From NCBI GenBank assembly GCA_963820315.1, contig CAWFZK010000005.1, positions 3,673-67,672 on the forward strand: a stretch of 64,000 nucleotides of DNA. The letters are read 5' to 3'. Each line of letters begins with the position of its first letter. The stretch's first letter is position 1. The stretch comes from JACVRW01 sp963820315 (lineage in GTDB: Bacteria > Actinomycetota > Thermoleophilia > Solirubrobacterales > Thermoleophilaceae). The notes below the pieces were generated by a model. It was not told the DNA's origin. It searched no databases and saw nothing but the letters and a program-made list of their open reading frames with translations. Position numbers and translations under genes: made by a program. This document shows, in pieces, positions 22,821-31,069 of this stretch.

Positions 22821-24772
22821 CTCTCCATCACCACCGCGTCGCCGCTGCCCTCGGCCCGCCAGCCGGGCGGCACCACGAGCGTGGCCCCGGGCAGCTCGAA
22901 GATCGCCGGGCCGTCCACTTCCGCGCGCCCCGGGCCGAGCACCTTCGCCGCGACGAGCTCGTCGCCGAAGCGCACCTCGCGCGTGCCGCGCCGCTCGGCG
23001 TCCTCGGGCTCCGTCTCGCGCGGCTCGGTGCCGGGCAGCGCCGCCGTCACGCGCACCGTCACGAGCTCGAGCTCGGCATCGGGGTCGTCGTAGCCGTAGC
23101 GCTCCTCGTGGGCGGCGTCGAAGTCGCGGCGCAGCTCCTCCGGGTCGGGCTCGGGCTCGCCCTCGACGGCCAGCTCGAAGGCCTGGCCCGCGTAGCGCAG
23201 CTCGTAGGTGGCCCGCAGCTCGGCGTCCGGCGTGTCCATCTCCTCACGGCCGCGCTCACCGAGCCGGCTCACGATCTCGGCGATGCTCTCGCGCGTCAGG
23301 TCGTCGCCGGCGAGCAGCACGCTCTCGACGATGTCGCGGCGGCGCTCCGAGACGACGAGCCCGAGCGCGGAGAGAACGCCCGATGCGACCGGCGCGACGA
23401 CGCGCGTCATGCCGAGCTCCTCGGCGATCGCCGCGGCGTGCAGCGGGCCGGCGCCGCCGAAGGCGACCATCGCGAGGTCGCGCGGATCGACCCCGCGCTC
23501 GACCGTCACGACGCGCACGGCCTGCGCCATCTCGGTGTTCGCCACGCGCGTGATCCCGGCGGCCGTCTCCTCGAGCGAGAGCCCGAGCTCGTCACCGAGC
23601 TTGCCGACGACGCTCTCCGCGGCCTCGCGATCGAGCTCGATGTCGCCCGCGAGCGGCGAGCTCGGGTCGAGGTAGCCGAGCAGCAGGTTCGCGTCGGTGA
23701 CCGTCGGCTCCTCGCCGCCGCGGCCGTAGCAGGCGGGGCCGGGGTCGGCGCCCGCGGACTGTGGGCCCACCCGCAGGGCGCCGCCGGCGTCGCGCCAGGC
23801 GATCGAGCCGCCGCCCGCGCCAACCGTGTGCACGTCGACCATCGGCAGCGCGAGCGCGCGGCCGCCGACCTCACGACCGCCGCGCACCTCGACCCGGCCG
23901 TCCAGCGCAACCGACACGTCGCATGACGTGCCGCCCATGTCGAGCCCGACGACGTCGCCGGCGCCGGCCTGCTTCGCCATCGCCGCGGCCCCGACGGCGC
24001 CGCCGGCCGGCCCCGAGAGGACCGTCCAGGACCCGTGCCGCGCGGCGGTGGCCGAGTCGGCGATGCCGCCGCTCGAGAGCATGATCTCGGGCACCGGCAG
24101 GCCCTCGTCGCGAGCGCGCTCGGCGAGCCGCTCGAGATAGCCGCGCAGGAGGGGGGAGAGCGCGGCGTCGACGATCGTGGTGGCGCAGCGCTCGTACTCG
24201 CGAAAGACGCCGGCCGTCTCGTGCGAGGTGGACACGTGCGCGTCCGGCAGCGCCTCGCCGGCCAGCTCCGCCACGCGCCGCTCGTGGTCGGGGTGCCTGA
24301 ACCCCCAGAGCAGGCAGACGGCGACCGACTCGGCCTCGAGCTCGCCGAGCGCCTCGCGCAGCTCGTCCTCGTCGAGCTCCCGCAGCACGCCGTCAGGGCC
24401 GCAGCGTTCCGGCACCGGCACGCGCAGCTCGGCGGGCACGAGTGGCGGCGGATGGCCCGCGCACAGGCGGTAGAGATCGGGGCGGGCCTGGCGGCCGAGC
24501 TCCTCGAGGTCGACGAAGCCCGCGGTGGCGAGCAGCGCGGTCTTCGCCACCTTGCCCTCGAGCAGGGCGTTCGTGCCGACCGTCATGCCGTGGACGAAGC
24601 GCTCGACGTCGCCGGGCTCGGCGCCGGCCGCGTCGAGCGCCTGGCGCACGGCATTCGCGACCCCCTCGGACTGGTCGCTCGGAGTGGTGGGCGCCTTGCC
24701 CGTGACGGCGCGCTCGTCCGTCAGAAGGACGGCATCGGTGAAGGTGCCGCCCACGTCCACCCCGAGGATCAT
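22817..24772 (-). CDS. hyuA: Hydantoinase A/oxoprolinase-family protein
   Basis: 651 aa from ATG 24772. Actin-like ATPase phosphate loop ILGVDVGGTFTDAVLLT at the N-terminus, VHGMTVGTNALLEGK, SGPAGGAVGAAAMA and VVGLDMGGTSCDVSV follow. Ligands for a divalent metal are in the HTVGAGGGSIAW region. Partner of hyuB in one ATP-hydrolysing enzyme. First gene of a three-gene unit hyuA-hyuB-dehydrogenase; the upstream zinc-motif gene ends 22 bp before it and may be part of the same transcript. Confidence 0.9.
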   Translation of the reverse strand: MILGVDVGGTFTDAVLLTDERAVTGKAPTTPSDQSEGVANAVRQALDAAGAEPGDVERFVHGMTVGTNALLEGKVAKTALLATAGFVDLEELGRQARPDLYRLCAGHPPPLVPAELRVPVPERCGPDGVLRELDEDELREALGELEAESVAVCLLWGFRHPDHERRVAELAGEALPDAHVSTSHETAGVFREYERCATTIVDAALSPLLRGYLERLAERARDEGLPVPEIMLSSGGIADSATAARHGSWTVLSGPAGGAVGAAAMAKQAGAGDVVGLDMGGTSCDVSVALDGRVEVRGGREVGGRALALPMVDVHTVGAGGGSIAWRDAGGALRVGPQSAGADPGPACYGRGGEEPTVTDANLLLGYLDPSSPLAGDIELDREAAESVVGKLGDELGLSLEETAAGITRVANTEMAQAVRVVTVERGVDPRDLAMVAFGGAGPLHAAAIAEELGMTRVVAPVASGVLSALGLVVSERRRDIVESVLLAGDDLTRESIAEIVSRLGERGREEMDTPDAELRATYELRYAGQAFELAVEGEPEPDPEELRRDFDAAHEERYGYDDPDAELELVTVRVTAALPGTEPRETEPEDAERRGTREVRFGDELVAAKVLGPGRAEVDGPAIFELPGATLVVPPGWRAEGSGDAVVMER

Positions 24773-24794
24773 CTCGGGGTGGACGCTATGCGTT

Positions 24795-25217
24795 TCAGGC
24801 GGCTGCCAGCGCCACGACATCCTCGAGGTGCTTGTGCGACGGGCAGTACTTCCTACCCGGCAGCGGCACCCGCTGGCAGGGGCTGCCCCGGCGCGTACTC
24901 GCGTGACAGCACGCCGGGCTGCCGTCGAAGGTCGCTCCCATCCGAAGCCGGCTGTCGACGAACTGCGTCGCCACCGTCATGTGCTCCTTGCACAGGCGGT
25001 AGACGCGCAGCTGCTCGGTCATCGGAAAGAAGTGACGCACGTCGTTGAACAGCGTCTTCACGGGCTTCGCGAAGTAGTGCCGGTCGAGCGCGAGGCGCTC
25101 CATCGACAACTCGCACGTCCGTAGAAACCGCTGCCGTGTGACGACCGCGTCCTCTCCCCTGCCAGGGACGACGTCGGCCGCCAACTGGCGGTACAGCGAG
25201 CGACTGAACTGATACAT
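24795..25217 (-). CDS. Conserved protein with C-terminal Cys/His motif
   Basis: 140 aa, ATG 25217 preceded by GGAGG (25222-25226). The first 100 residues are helical and basic (FLRTCELSMERLALDRHYFAKPVKT). The end has a zinc-site pattern: CCHASTRRGSPCQRVPLPGR followed by KYCPSHKHLE, i.e. Cys, Cys, Cys, His spaced like the small CxxxTxxGxxC...CxxH motif of phage- and bacterium-encoded zinc proteins. The family is not known to me. Divergent from R2lox. Confidence 0.62.
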   Translation of the reverse strand: MYQFSRSLYRQLAADVVPGRGEDAVVTRQRFLRTCELSMERLALDRHYFAKPVKTLFNDVRHFFPMTEQLRVYRLCKEHMTVATQFVDSRLRMGATFDGSPACCHASTRRGSPCQRVPLPGRKYCPSHKHLEDVVALAAA

Positions 25218-25266
25218 CGGGCCTCCTGCCTTCCTTACGCCTCCGCAGGCTGCAACGAGGCCAATG

Positions 25267-25299
25267 TTGAGTCTGTGTTAAGCGGGTTACGATGGCGCG
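25267..25299 (+). promoter_or_regulatory. Candidate promoter of R2lox, leaderless
   Basis: TTGAGT (25267-25272) and TACGAT (25288-25293) with a 15-bp spacer; TACGAT ends 6 nt before ATG 25300. No Shine-Dalgarno sequence precedes the ATG. Confidence 0.45.
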
Positions 25300-26211
25300 A
25301 TGGCCAGCCTGCTCGATCTCACAAGTCAGGGCGACCCCGCCACGATCACGGACGACGCCTACCTGAACCGCACGCTGAAGCTCATGGATCCGCAGCAGCT
25401 GTACGAGCTGTGGGAGCGCCAGCAGTGGCAGTCGCAGGGCATCGACCTCGAGCGGGACAAGGAGCAGTGGGCCGAGCTGTCCGAGGAGAGCAAGGAGGAG
25501 CACCTCTGGGGCCTCTCCTCCTTCTTCGTCGGCGAGGAGCGCGTGACCACGCAGTTCTCGGGACTCGTCATGGCCTACGAGAACGAGCAGGAGGAGGCGT
25601 TTCTCACGACGCAGCAGGTCGACGAGGCCCGCCACATGCAGTTCTTCGATCGCTGGTTCCGCGAGGTGGCCGGGACCGAGGGCGGCATCCAGGACCGGCT
25701 CGCGGCATCGCGTGTGGACGTGACGGACGCCTTCGTCGAGCTGTTCGACGAGCGGCTCGTCAGGGCCGGGGAGCGCCTGATCGCGGACCCCTCCGACCTC
25801 GACGCGAAGGTCGACTTCGTGACCGCCTACCACATGGTCATCGAGGGCACGCTGGCGCTTACGGGCCAGCACTTCATGCTCGACTACTACGAGCAGCACG
25901 ACCTGCTGCCGGGCTTCCAGGAGGGCTTCGGCAACATCGCGCGCGACGAGCACCGGCACGTCGCCTACGGCACCTGGTTCCTGCAGCAGAAGTGCGCGGA
26001 CGAGCGCATGCGCGCGCGTGTGCACGAGACACTCAACGAGCTGCTTCCCATCGCGGCCGGCGTCCTCGTCCCCAAGGGCTACGAGCTCGGCGACGACTAC
26101 GAGTTCTTCGGCTACAGCTCGAAGGAGCAGGCCGAGTTCGCCTACAGCGCGCTGTCGCGGCGCTTGAAGGTCATCGGGGTGCCGCTGGCGCCTACTGCAT
26201 CGGCTGCATGA
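25300..26211 (+). CDS. R2-like ligand-binding oxidase (R2lox)
   Basis: 303 aa ferritin-superfamily protein. Metal ligands: Glu in FFVGEERVTTQFSG, Glu and His in VDEARHMQFFD, Glu in MVIEGTLALTGQHF, Glu and His in ARDEHRHVAYG. The length and the segments around them fit R2lox rather than class I ribonucleotide reductase R2; no nrdE/nrdA lies nearby. R2lox proteins assemble a Mn/Fe cofactor, form a Val-Tyr crosslink and bind a fatty acid; their reaction is not known. The 3' end overlaps the convergent flavin reductase by 20 bp. Confidence 0.85.
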   Translation: MASLLDLTSQGDPATITDDAYLNRTLKLMDPQQLYELWERQQWQSQGIDLERDKEQWAELSEESKEEHLWGLSSFFVGEERVTTQFSGLVMAYENEQEEAFLTTQQVDEARHMQFFDRWFREVAGTEGGIQDRLAASRVDVTDAFVELFDERLVRAGERLIADPSDLDAKVDFVTAYHMVIEGTLALTGQHFMLDYYEQHDLLPGFQEGFGNIARDEHRHVAYGTWFLQQKCADERMRARVHETLNELLPIAAGVLVPKGYELGDDYEFFGYSSKEQAEFAYSALSRRLKVIGVPLAPTASAA

Positions 26212-26692
26212 GCCAGTCCATGCGCCTGCGCGCGTAGACGAGCGGATGGCCCTCCTCGAGCCGGCCGCGCTCGAGGTCGCCGATCAGGATCGTGTGGTCG
26301 TAGCGCGCGAAGTTCTGCGCGCGCCGGCAGCGCAGGTAGGCGAGCGTGCCGGCCAGCTCCGGCACGTCCTCGTCCCAGGACCACTCGAGCCCCGCGAACT
26401 TGTCCGGGTGGCTGCGGTCGGCAAAGCGCTGCGCGAGATAGAGCTCGTCGCTCTTCAGCAGGTGCACGCCGAAGTGCTCGCAGGTCGCCAGCGCGTCGTG
26501 GCAGCGCGATTCGTGCCAGACCGACACGAGCAGCGATGGCGGATGGGCGCTGTACGAGCTGAGCGAGGTGGCCGCAATCCCGCACGGGTTGCCGTCGGCG
26601 CGCCGAGCGGTGATGGCGGCGACGCCCGAGGCGAGCACGGTCATCGACTCCGTGAAGAGCTCGTGGACTGGTGTCTCCCGGTCTACTCCCAT
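26192..26692 (-). CDS. Flavin reductase-like FMN-binding protein
   Basis: 166 aa from ATG 26692. Split-barrel FMN domain: ESMTVLASGVAAITARRADG, PCGIAATSLSSYSAHPPSLL and VWHESRCHDALATC. Members reduce FMN with NAD(P)H for two-component monooxygenases, or bind flavin as oxidoreductases. No flavin-dependent monooxygenase is visible beside it. Its start overlaps the end of nadB by 10 bp, so it is co-transcribed with nadB; the functional reason is not evident. Confidence 0.85.
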   Translation of the reverse strand: MGVDRETPVHELFTESMTVLASGVAAITARRADGNPCGIAATSLSSYSAHPPSLLVSVWHESRCHDALATCEHFGVHLLKSDELYLAQRFADRSHPDKFAGLEWSWDEDVPELAGTLAYLRCRRAQNFARYDHTILIGDLERGRLEEGHPLVYARRRMDWLMQPMQ

Positions 26693-28143
26693 CGCTCGAA
26701 GGCGGGCTCGCGGCCGGCCCCCACCAGCGTATGCATGCGGTCGAGCGCGGGGTCGCGCTCCGGATGGTCGACGCGCTGGTGGGCGCCCCGGCTCTCCTCG
26801 CGGGCGAGGCAGGATGCGGCGATGAGGCGCGCCAGCGGGTAGCGGTCCTCGTTGAGCGCGCGCAGTCGCTCCGGGTCGCGCAGCAGGCCGGCGTCGCTCC
26901 AGAGCGCGGTGCGCGTCTCGTCCGGCGGGAGCGGGGGAGCGGACGGCTCGGCGGGCTCGGCGTCCGTGGGTGGCTCGGGGTCGGCCGTGGCGGCGATCCC
27001 GGCGCGGCGGCCGAACACGAAGCACTCCGCGAGCGAGTTCGAGGCGAGCCGGTTGGCGCCGTGCAGCCCGGTGCAGGCGCACTCGCCGACGGCGTAGAGG
27101 CCGGGCAGCGTCGACCTGCCTTCGAGGTCCGCCGCGACGCCGCCCATCGTGTAGTGCGCCGCCGGCGCGACCGGCACGAGCTCGCGCGCCGGGTCGATGC
27201 CGACCTCGGCGAGCGCCGCGGCGATGTTCGGGAAGCGGCCGAGGTCGAGCGCGCGCATGTCGAGGCCGACCGCGGGAGCGCCGCCGGCGTCGAGCTCCGC
27301 CTGGATGGCGAGTGCCACCTGGTCGCGTGGGGCGAGCTCGTCGACGAAGCGCTCGCCCGCGGCGTTCAGCAGCTTCGCGCCCTCGCCGCGCACCGCCTCG
27401 GTGATGAGGAAGCCGTCGCGCGGGCCGTCGCGGCGCAGGGCGGTGGGGTGGAACTGCATGAACTCGAGGTCGGCGAGCCGCGCGCCCGCGGCGTCGGCCA
27501 GCGTGAGGCCCGCCCCGATCGCCCCGCGCGGGTTGGTCGTGCGCGACCAGAGCGCGGCCATCCCGCCGGTCGCGAGGATGACGGCGCGCGCCATCAGGCG
27601 CCGCTCGACCCCGTCCCGTGAGCGCGCTACGAGTCCGACGCAGCGGCCCTCGTGCGTGAGCAGCGCGCTCGCCGCGAGCGGCTCGAGCACGGCCACGCGC
27701 TCGTCCGTCGCGGCGATCGCCGACAGGTCGCGCGTGATGCGGCGCCCGGTAGCGGAGCCGCCGGCATGGACGATCCGCCGGCGCGAGTGCCCGCCCTCGA
27801 GCCCGAGCGCCAGGTTGCCGCCACGGTCGGCGTCGAATTGGACGCCGAGCTCCTGCAGGTCGCGGACGCTGGCCGGCGAGTCCTCGCAGAGCACCCGCAC
27901 CGCGCTCGCGCGCGCGAGCTCGCGCCCGGCGATGAGCGTGTCGCCTTCATGCAGCTCGGGTGAGTCGTCATCGGCGAGCGCGGCGGCGATCCCGCCCTGC
28001 GCCCAGAAGCTCGCCGTCTGCGCGAGCGGCGAGCGGCTCACGAGCGCGACGCGCGCCCCCTCCCGCGCTGCGACCAGCGCGGCGTAGAGCCCGGCGGCGC
28101 CGGCGCCCACGACTGCGACATCGGTGCGGATGGGCTCCTGCAC
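26683..28143 (-). CDS. nadB: L-aspartate oxidase
   Basis: 486 aa, GTG start at 28143. FAD site VVGAGAAGLYAALVAAREGA, substrate segments FWAQGGIAAAL and EFMQFHPTAL, and the succinate dehydrogenase-type HTMGG region seen as HYTMGGVAADLEGR, followed by GECACTGLHGANRLASNSL. Oxidises aspartate to iminoaspartate, the first step of NAD synthesis. nadA and nadC, which usually follow in bacteria, are absent here; the next gene is a flavin reductase. The C-terminal helical domain is complete but carries a proline-rich insert. Confidence 0.9.
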   Translation of the reverse strand: MQEPIRTDVAVVGAGAAGLYAALVAAREGARVALVSRSPLAQTASFWAQGGIAAALADDDSPELHEGDTLIAGRELARASAVRVLCEDSPASVRDLQELGVQFDADRGGNLALGLEGGHSRRRIVHAGGSATGRRITRDLSAIAATDERVAVLEPLAASALLTHEGRCVGLVARSRDGVERRLMARAVILATGGMAALWSRTTNPRGAIGAGLTLADAAGARLADLEFMQFHPTALRRDGPRDGFLITEAVRGEGAKLLNAAGERFVDELAPRDQVALAIQAELDAGGAPAVGLDMRALDLGRFPNIAAALAEVGIDPARELVPVAPAAHYTMGGVAADLEGRSTLPGLYAVGECACTGLHGANRLASNSLAECFVFGRRAGIAATADPEPPTDAEPAEPSAPPLPPDETRTALWSDAGLLRDPERLRALNEDRYPLARLIAASCLAREESRGAHQRVDHPERDPALDRMHTLVGAGREPAFERWE

Positions 28144-28169
28144 GGCGCGCAGGTACCGTACCGGCGCCC

Positions 28170-29171
28170 GTGCCCCTGCTACTCCGCCACCAGTCCTCGC
28201 TCGAACACGACACCGGCCCCGGCCATCCCGAGCGAGCCGACCGCATCCGCGCGATCGAGGCGCTGCTCGAGTCGCGGGGGATGCTCTGGGATGTCCGCGA
28301 GGCCCCGCTCGCAACCGACGAGCAGCTCCGGCGCGTCCACCCGCCCGCCTACGTCGAGCGCGTGCGCGAGATGAGCGCGCGCTCGGCGCCCTTCGACCTC
28401 GACACGCCGACGAGTCCGGGCTCCTACGAGGCGGCCGCGCGCGCGGCCGGCGGAGCCTGCGCGCTGGCCGAGGAGCTGCTGCGGGGCGGCGAACGGACCG
28501 GCTTCTCCGTGCTCCGGCCCCCGGGGCACCACGCGGAGCCGGAGCGCGCCATGGGCTTCTGCCTGTTTGCGACCGTCGCGATCGCGGCCCGTCATGCGCT
28601 CGACGCGCTCGGCGCCGAGCGCGTGCTCGTGCTCGACTGGGACGTCCATCACGGCAACGGCACAAACACGATCTTCCACGAGTCGCCCGAGGTCCTGTTC
28701 GCGAGCATCCACCAGTACCCGTTCTGGCCGGGCTCGGGCGCGCTCGGCGACGTCGGCTCGGGCGCGGGAGAGGGCTACTCCTTCAACCTGGCGGTGCCGG
28801 CCGGCACGGGCGAGGCGGCCTTCCTCTCGCTCGTCGAGCACGTCGTCACTCCCGCCGCGCGCCAGTTCGGGCCCGACCTGATCATCGTCTCGGCGGGCTT
28901 CGACGCGCACCGCGACGACCCGCTCGGCGGCCTCGCGCTCGAGACCGGGTCGTTCGGCGCGCTGGCGCGCCAGGTGCGCGCGCTCGGCGACGAGCTCGGC
29001 GCGCCGGTCGTCGCCGTGCTGGAGGGCGGCTACGACCTGCGCGCGCTGGCCGAGTCCGTCGCGGAGACGATGAGCGGGCTCGCGGGAGACGAGCCGCCGC
29101 CGGCGGTCGCCGAGCGGCACCCGCTCGCCGAGGCTGCCGTCGGGGTGCTCGGCCGCTACTGGGATCTCTGA
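28170..29171 (+). CDS. Histone deacetylase-family hydrolase
   Basis: 333 aa, GTG start at 28170. HDAC-fold active site: RPPGHHAEPERAMGFCLF, the zinc segment VLDWDVHHGNGT, IVSAGFDAHRDDP and LEGGYDL. Bacterial members deacetylate acetylpolyamines, acetoin-related compounds or protein lysines; the substrate is not evident. Divergent from nadB with 26 bp between starts, and overlapping by 16 bp the end of the convergent SPOR-domain gene. Confidence 0.9.
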   Translation: MPLLLRHQSSLEHDTGPGHPERADRIRAIEALLESRGMLWDVREAPLATDEQLRRVHPPAYVERVREMSARSAPFDLDTPTSPGSYEAAARAAGGACALAEELLRGGERTGFSVLRPPGHHAEPERAMGFCLFATVAIAARHALDALGAERVLVLDWDVHHGNGTNTIFHESPEVLFASIHQYPFWPGSGALGDVGSGAGEGYSFNLAVPAGTGEAAFLSLVEHVVTPAARQFGPDLIIVSAGFDAHRDDPLGGLALETGSFGALARQVRALGDELGAPVVAVLEGGYDLRALAESVAETMSGLAGDEPPPAVAERHPLAEAAVGVLGRYWDL

Positions 29172-29884
29172 ACCAGCTGCGGGTAGGCGCCCGGGTAGCG
29201 ATCCTGTAGGCCCGCGGCCTGGCGGACGGCGCCCTCGCGGGTGTCGAAGCGCCCGGTGAAGACGATCCAGAGGCCGCTGCCGAGGTTGTACGGATCCGAC
29301 CTGATCAGGCCCGCCTCGAGTCCGGCGCGGCGCGCCTCGCGCGCCACGGTGCGCGCGGCAGGACCGTCGCTCGTCGTGACGAGCACCACCGTGTGGGCGC
29401 TCAGGCCGGCCGGCCAGCCGGGGATCGCGTTCGGGTCGGTCGCCTCCTCGGGCGGGGCCGTCTCGGTCGACGCCTCCGTCTCCTGCTCCGCTCCTGAGAC
29501 GACAGCCGGGCCCTCTGCGCCGGGCGCCTCCGCGCGCGGCTCGTCCTGCTGCGCCGCCGGCGGCTGCTGAGCGACCTCGTCGCCACCGTCGTCGTCGCTG
29601 GTCAGCTCCGAGATCGCGAAGCCGAACAGCCCGGCGCCGATGACGATCACGACGACGAGCAGGGCGGCGATCGGCGCGAGCGGCTCCGTCGCCCACGAAC
29701 GGTGCTCCTTGAGCGCGACGCGCGCGCCGCAGTTCAGGCAGACGAGTTGCTGCGGGTCGACGGGCTCGCCGCACGAGCGGCAGACGGGCCCGTCCGCGGG
29801 CGCGGCTGCTTCGGCCTGCGGCTCCTCGTCCGGGACGGGTGGCTCCTCCTCTTCGTTGGCCGCCGCTTCGCGCTCGTCGGTCAT
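29156..29884 (-). CDS. Zinc-ribbon, single-pass membrane protein with SPOR-like domain
   Basis: 242 aa. Acidic start, zinc ribbon CRSCGEPVDPQQLVCLNCG (about 35-53), basic linker, one membrane helix (APIAALLVVVIVIGAGLFGF, about 71-90), a long Glu/Ala/Pro linker and a C-terminal SPOR-type fold (HTVVLVTTSDG, AGLIRSDPYNLGSGLWIVFTG). SPOR domains bind denuded septal peptidoglycan, so a role at the division site or in wall sensing is likely. The start overlaps the previous gene by ATGA (29881-29884). Confidence 0.75.
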   Translation of the reverse strand: MTDEREAAANEEEEPPVPDEEPQAEAAAPADGPVCRSCGEPVDPQQLVCLNCGARVALKEHRSWATEPLAPIAALLVVVIVIGAGLFGFAISELTSDDDGGDEVAQQPPAAQQDEPRAEAPGAEGPAVVSGAEQETEASTETAPPEEATDPNAIPGWPAGLSAHTVVLVTTSDGPAARTVAREARRAGLEAGLIRSDPYNLGSGLWIVFTGRFDTREGAVRQAAGLQDRYPGAYPQLVQRSQ

Positions 29885-30087
29885 CGGCCGAGCTGCTCCT
29901 CCAGCTGGCGCACCTCGCGGTCGACCTTGCCGAGCTCGATCGCCTTCTCCTGCAGCAGCTCGGGGGCCCGCTGCCCCTGCCGGTGCAGCTCGTAGACGAG
30001 CGCGCCGAGGTCGAGCAGCAGCGCCTCGCGCTCGCGGCGGCGTTCGCGCAGGCGGCGCCAGGCGCCCAGGTCGGGGAGGTCAGCCAG
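29881..30087 (-). CDS. Small coiled-coil protein (CTG start)
   Basis: 68 aa, ADLPDLGAWRRLRERRRERE followed by heptad-like EALLLDLGALVYELHRQGQ and a Glu/Leu/Gln-rich end. No ATG, GTG or TTG occurs in frame between its first plausible codon and well into the glycosyltransferase gene; CTG 30087, five bases before that gene's stop, is the likely start. Stop TGA 29881-29883 overlaps the start of the SPOR gene. Family unknown to me; the coupling on both sides suggests it is expressed with the SPOR protein. Confidence 0.6.
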   Translation of the reverse strand: MADLPDLGAWRRLRERRREREALLLDLGALVYELHRQGQRAPELLQEKAIELGKVDREVRQLEEQLGR

Positions 30088-31069
30088 CGAGGGCCTCCTC
30101 CACCACTCGCAGAATTCCCTCGCGGCGGCGGTCCATCGGGAAGGTCGTCAGGATACGCGCGCGCGCCGCCGCCGACGCCGGGGCGCCGAGCTCGAGCGCC
30201 CGGCGGATTCCCGCCGCGACCGCTTCCGGCTCCTGCGACTCGATCAGCACCCCCGCCTCGCCGACGACCTCGGGCATCGCGGTCACGTTCATCACGACGG
30301 GCACGCACCCGGCCAGCATCGCCTCGGCCACGGCGAGGCCGAAGCCCTCATGCCGGGAGGCCTGGACGTAGACGGCGGCGTCGCGGTACGTGTCGAGCAG
30401 CTGCTCGTCGGACAGCCAACCGGTCAGCTCGAGGTTCGTCCCGCCGGCGGCGCGCAGCTCCTCGACGGCCTCGTCGAGCCACTTGCCGGCGAGCACGAAA
30501 CGAACGTCCGGCAGTTCCCGGGACGCACGCGCGAAGGGAAGCTGCCCCTTCTGGACGAGCGTGCCGTGGTCGACCGCGCCGACGGTCAGCGCCAGCCGCT
30601 GCTTCTCCTCGCCGGGCGGCTCACCGAACGGGTCGGGCACGCCGTGGTGGATGACGGTCACGCTCGCGGGCGGGATCGGCGTGTTCCGCTCGATCTCGGT
30701 GAGCGAGTAGTTCGAGTTCGTGACGAGCCGCCCGGCGCGCCGGAACAGCCAGCGGCTCGCCCAGCGGCGCAGGCCGCCCTGCTGATGGCCGTAGCCGATG
30801 TCCGGCATGTTCGCCACGTCGAAGCCGCCGATCACGAGCACCGAGGGCTTGCGGAGGAGCCAGGCGAGCGTGATCGGCAAGAACGTGTGCCACGAGGCGA
30901 ACCAGCCGAACACGAGGTCCGCACGGAGCACGCCGGCGATCACCTTGACCGGGTTGGGGAGGCGGCCGGGCTGGTAGAGGTCCTCGAGCTCGTAGCGCTC
31001 GGCGAGGATGTCGCGATCGATCTGCACGAAGCTCGCCTTGCGCGAGTGGACGTAGAGGATGCGCTTCAC
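30080..31069 (-). CDS. Glycosyltransferase family 4-type
   Basis: 329 aa, GTG 31069 overlapping the asnB stop. C-terminal GT-B signature ASRHEGFGLAVAEAMLAGCVPV with E-x7-E, preceded by VRFVLAGKWLDEA and the N-terminal domain with DLVFGWFASWHT. The N-terminal domain is short. Likely adds a sugar to a surface polymer or glycolipid. Coupled to AsnB, a pairing seen in exopolysaccharide or glycopeptide clusters, but no other such genes follow. Confidence 0.85.
   Translation of the reverse strand: MKRILYVHSRKASFVQIDRDILAERYELEDLYQPGRLPNPVKVIAGVLRADLVFGWFASWHTFLPITLAWLLRKPSVLVIGGFDVANMPDIGYGHQQGGLRRWASRWLFRRAGRLVTNSNYSLTEIERNTPIPPASVTVIHHGVPDPFGEPPGEEKQRLALTVGAVDHGTLVQKGQLPFARASRELPDVRFVLAGKWLDEAVEELRAAGGTNLELTGWLSDEQLLDTYRDAAVYVQASRHEGFGLAVAEAMLAGCVPVVMNVTAMPEVVGEAGVLIESQEPEAVAAGIRRALELGAPASAAARARILTTFPMDRRREGILRVVEEALAG

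Noticed and set aside
25321..25330. ACAAGTCAGG, identical to part of one palindrome arm, near the R2lox start
   Set aside because: Only one arm, no loop or partner arm, and fully inside the R2lox coding sequence (codons of TSQG). Treated as chance.
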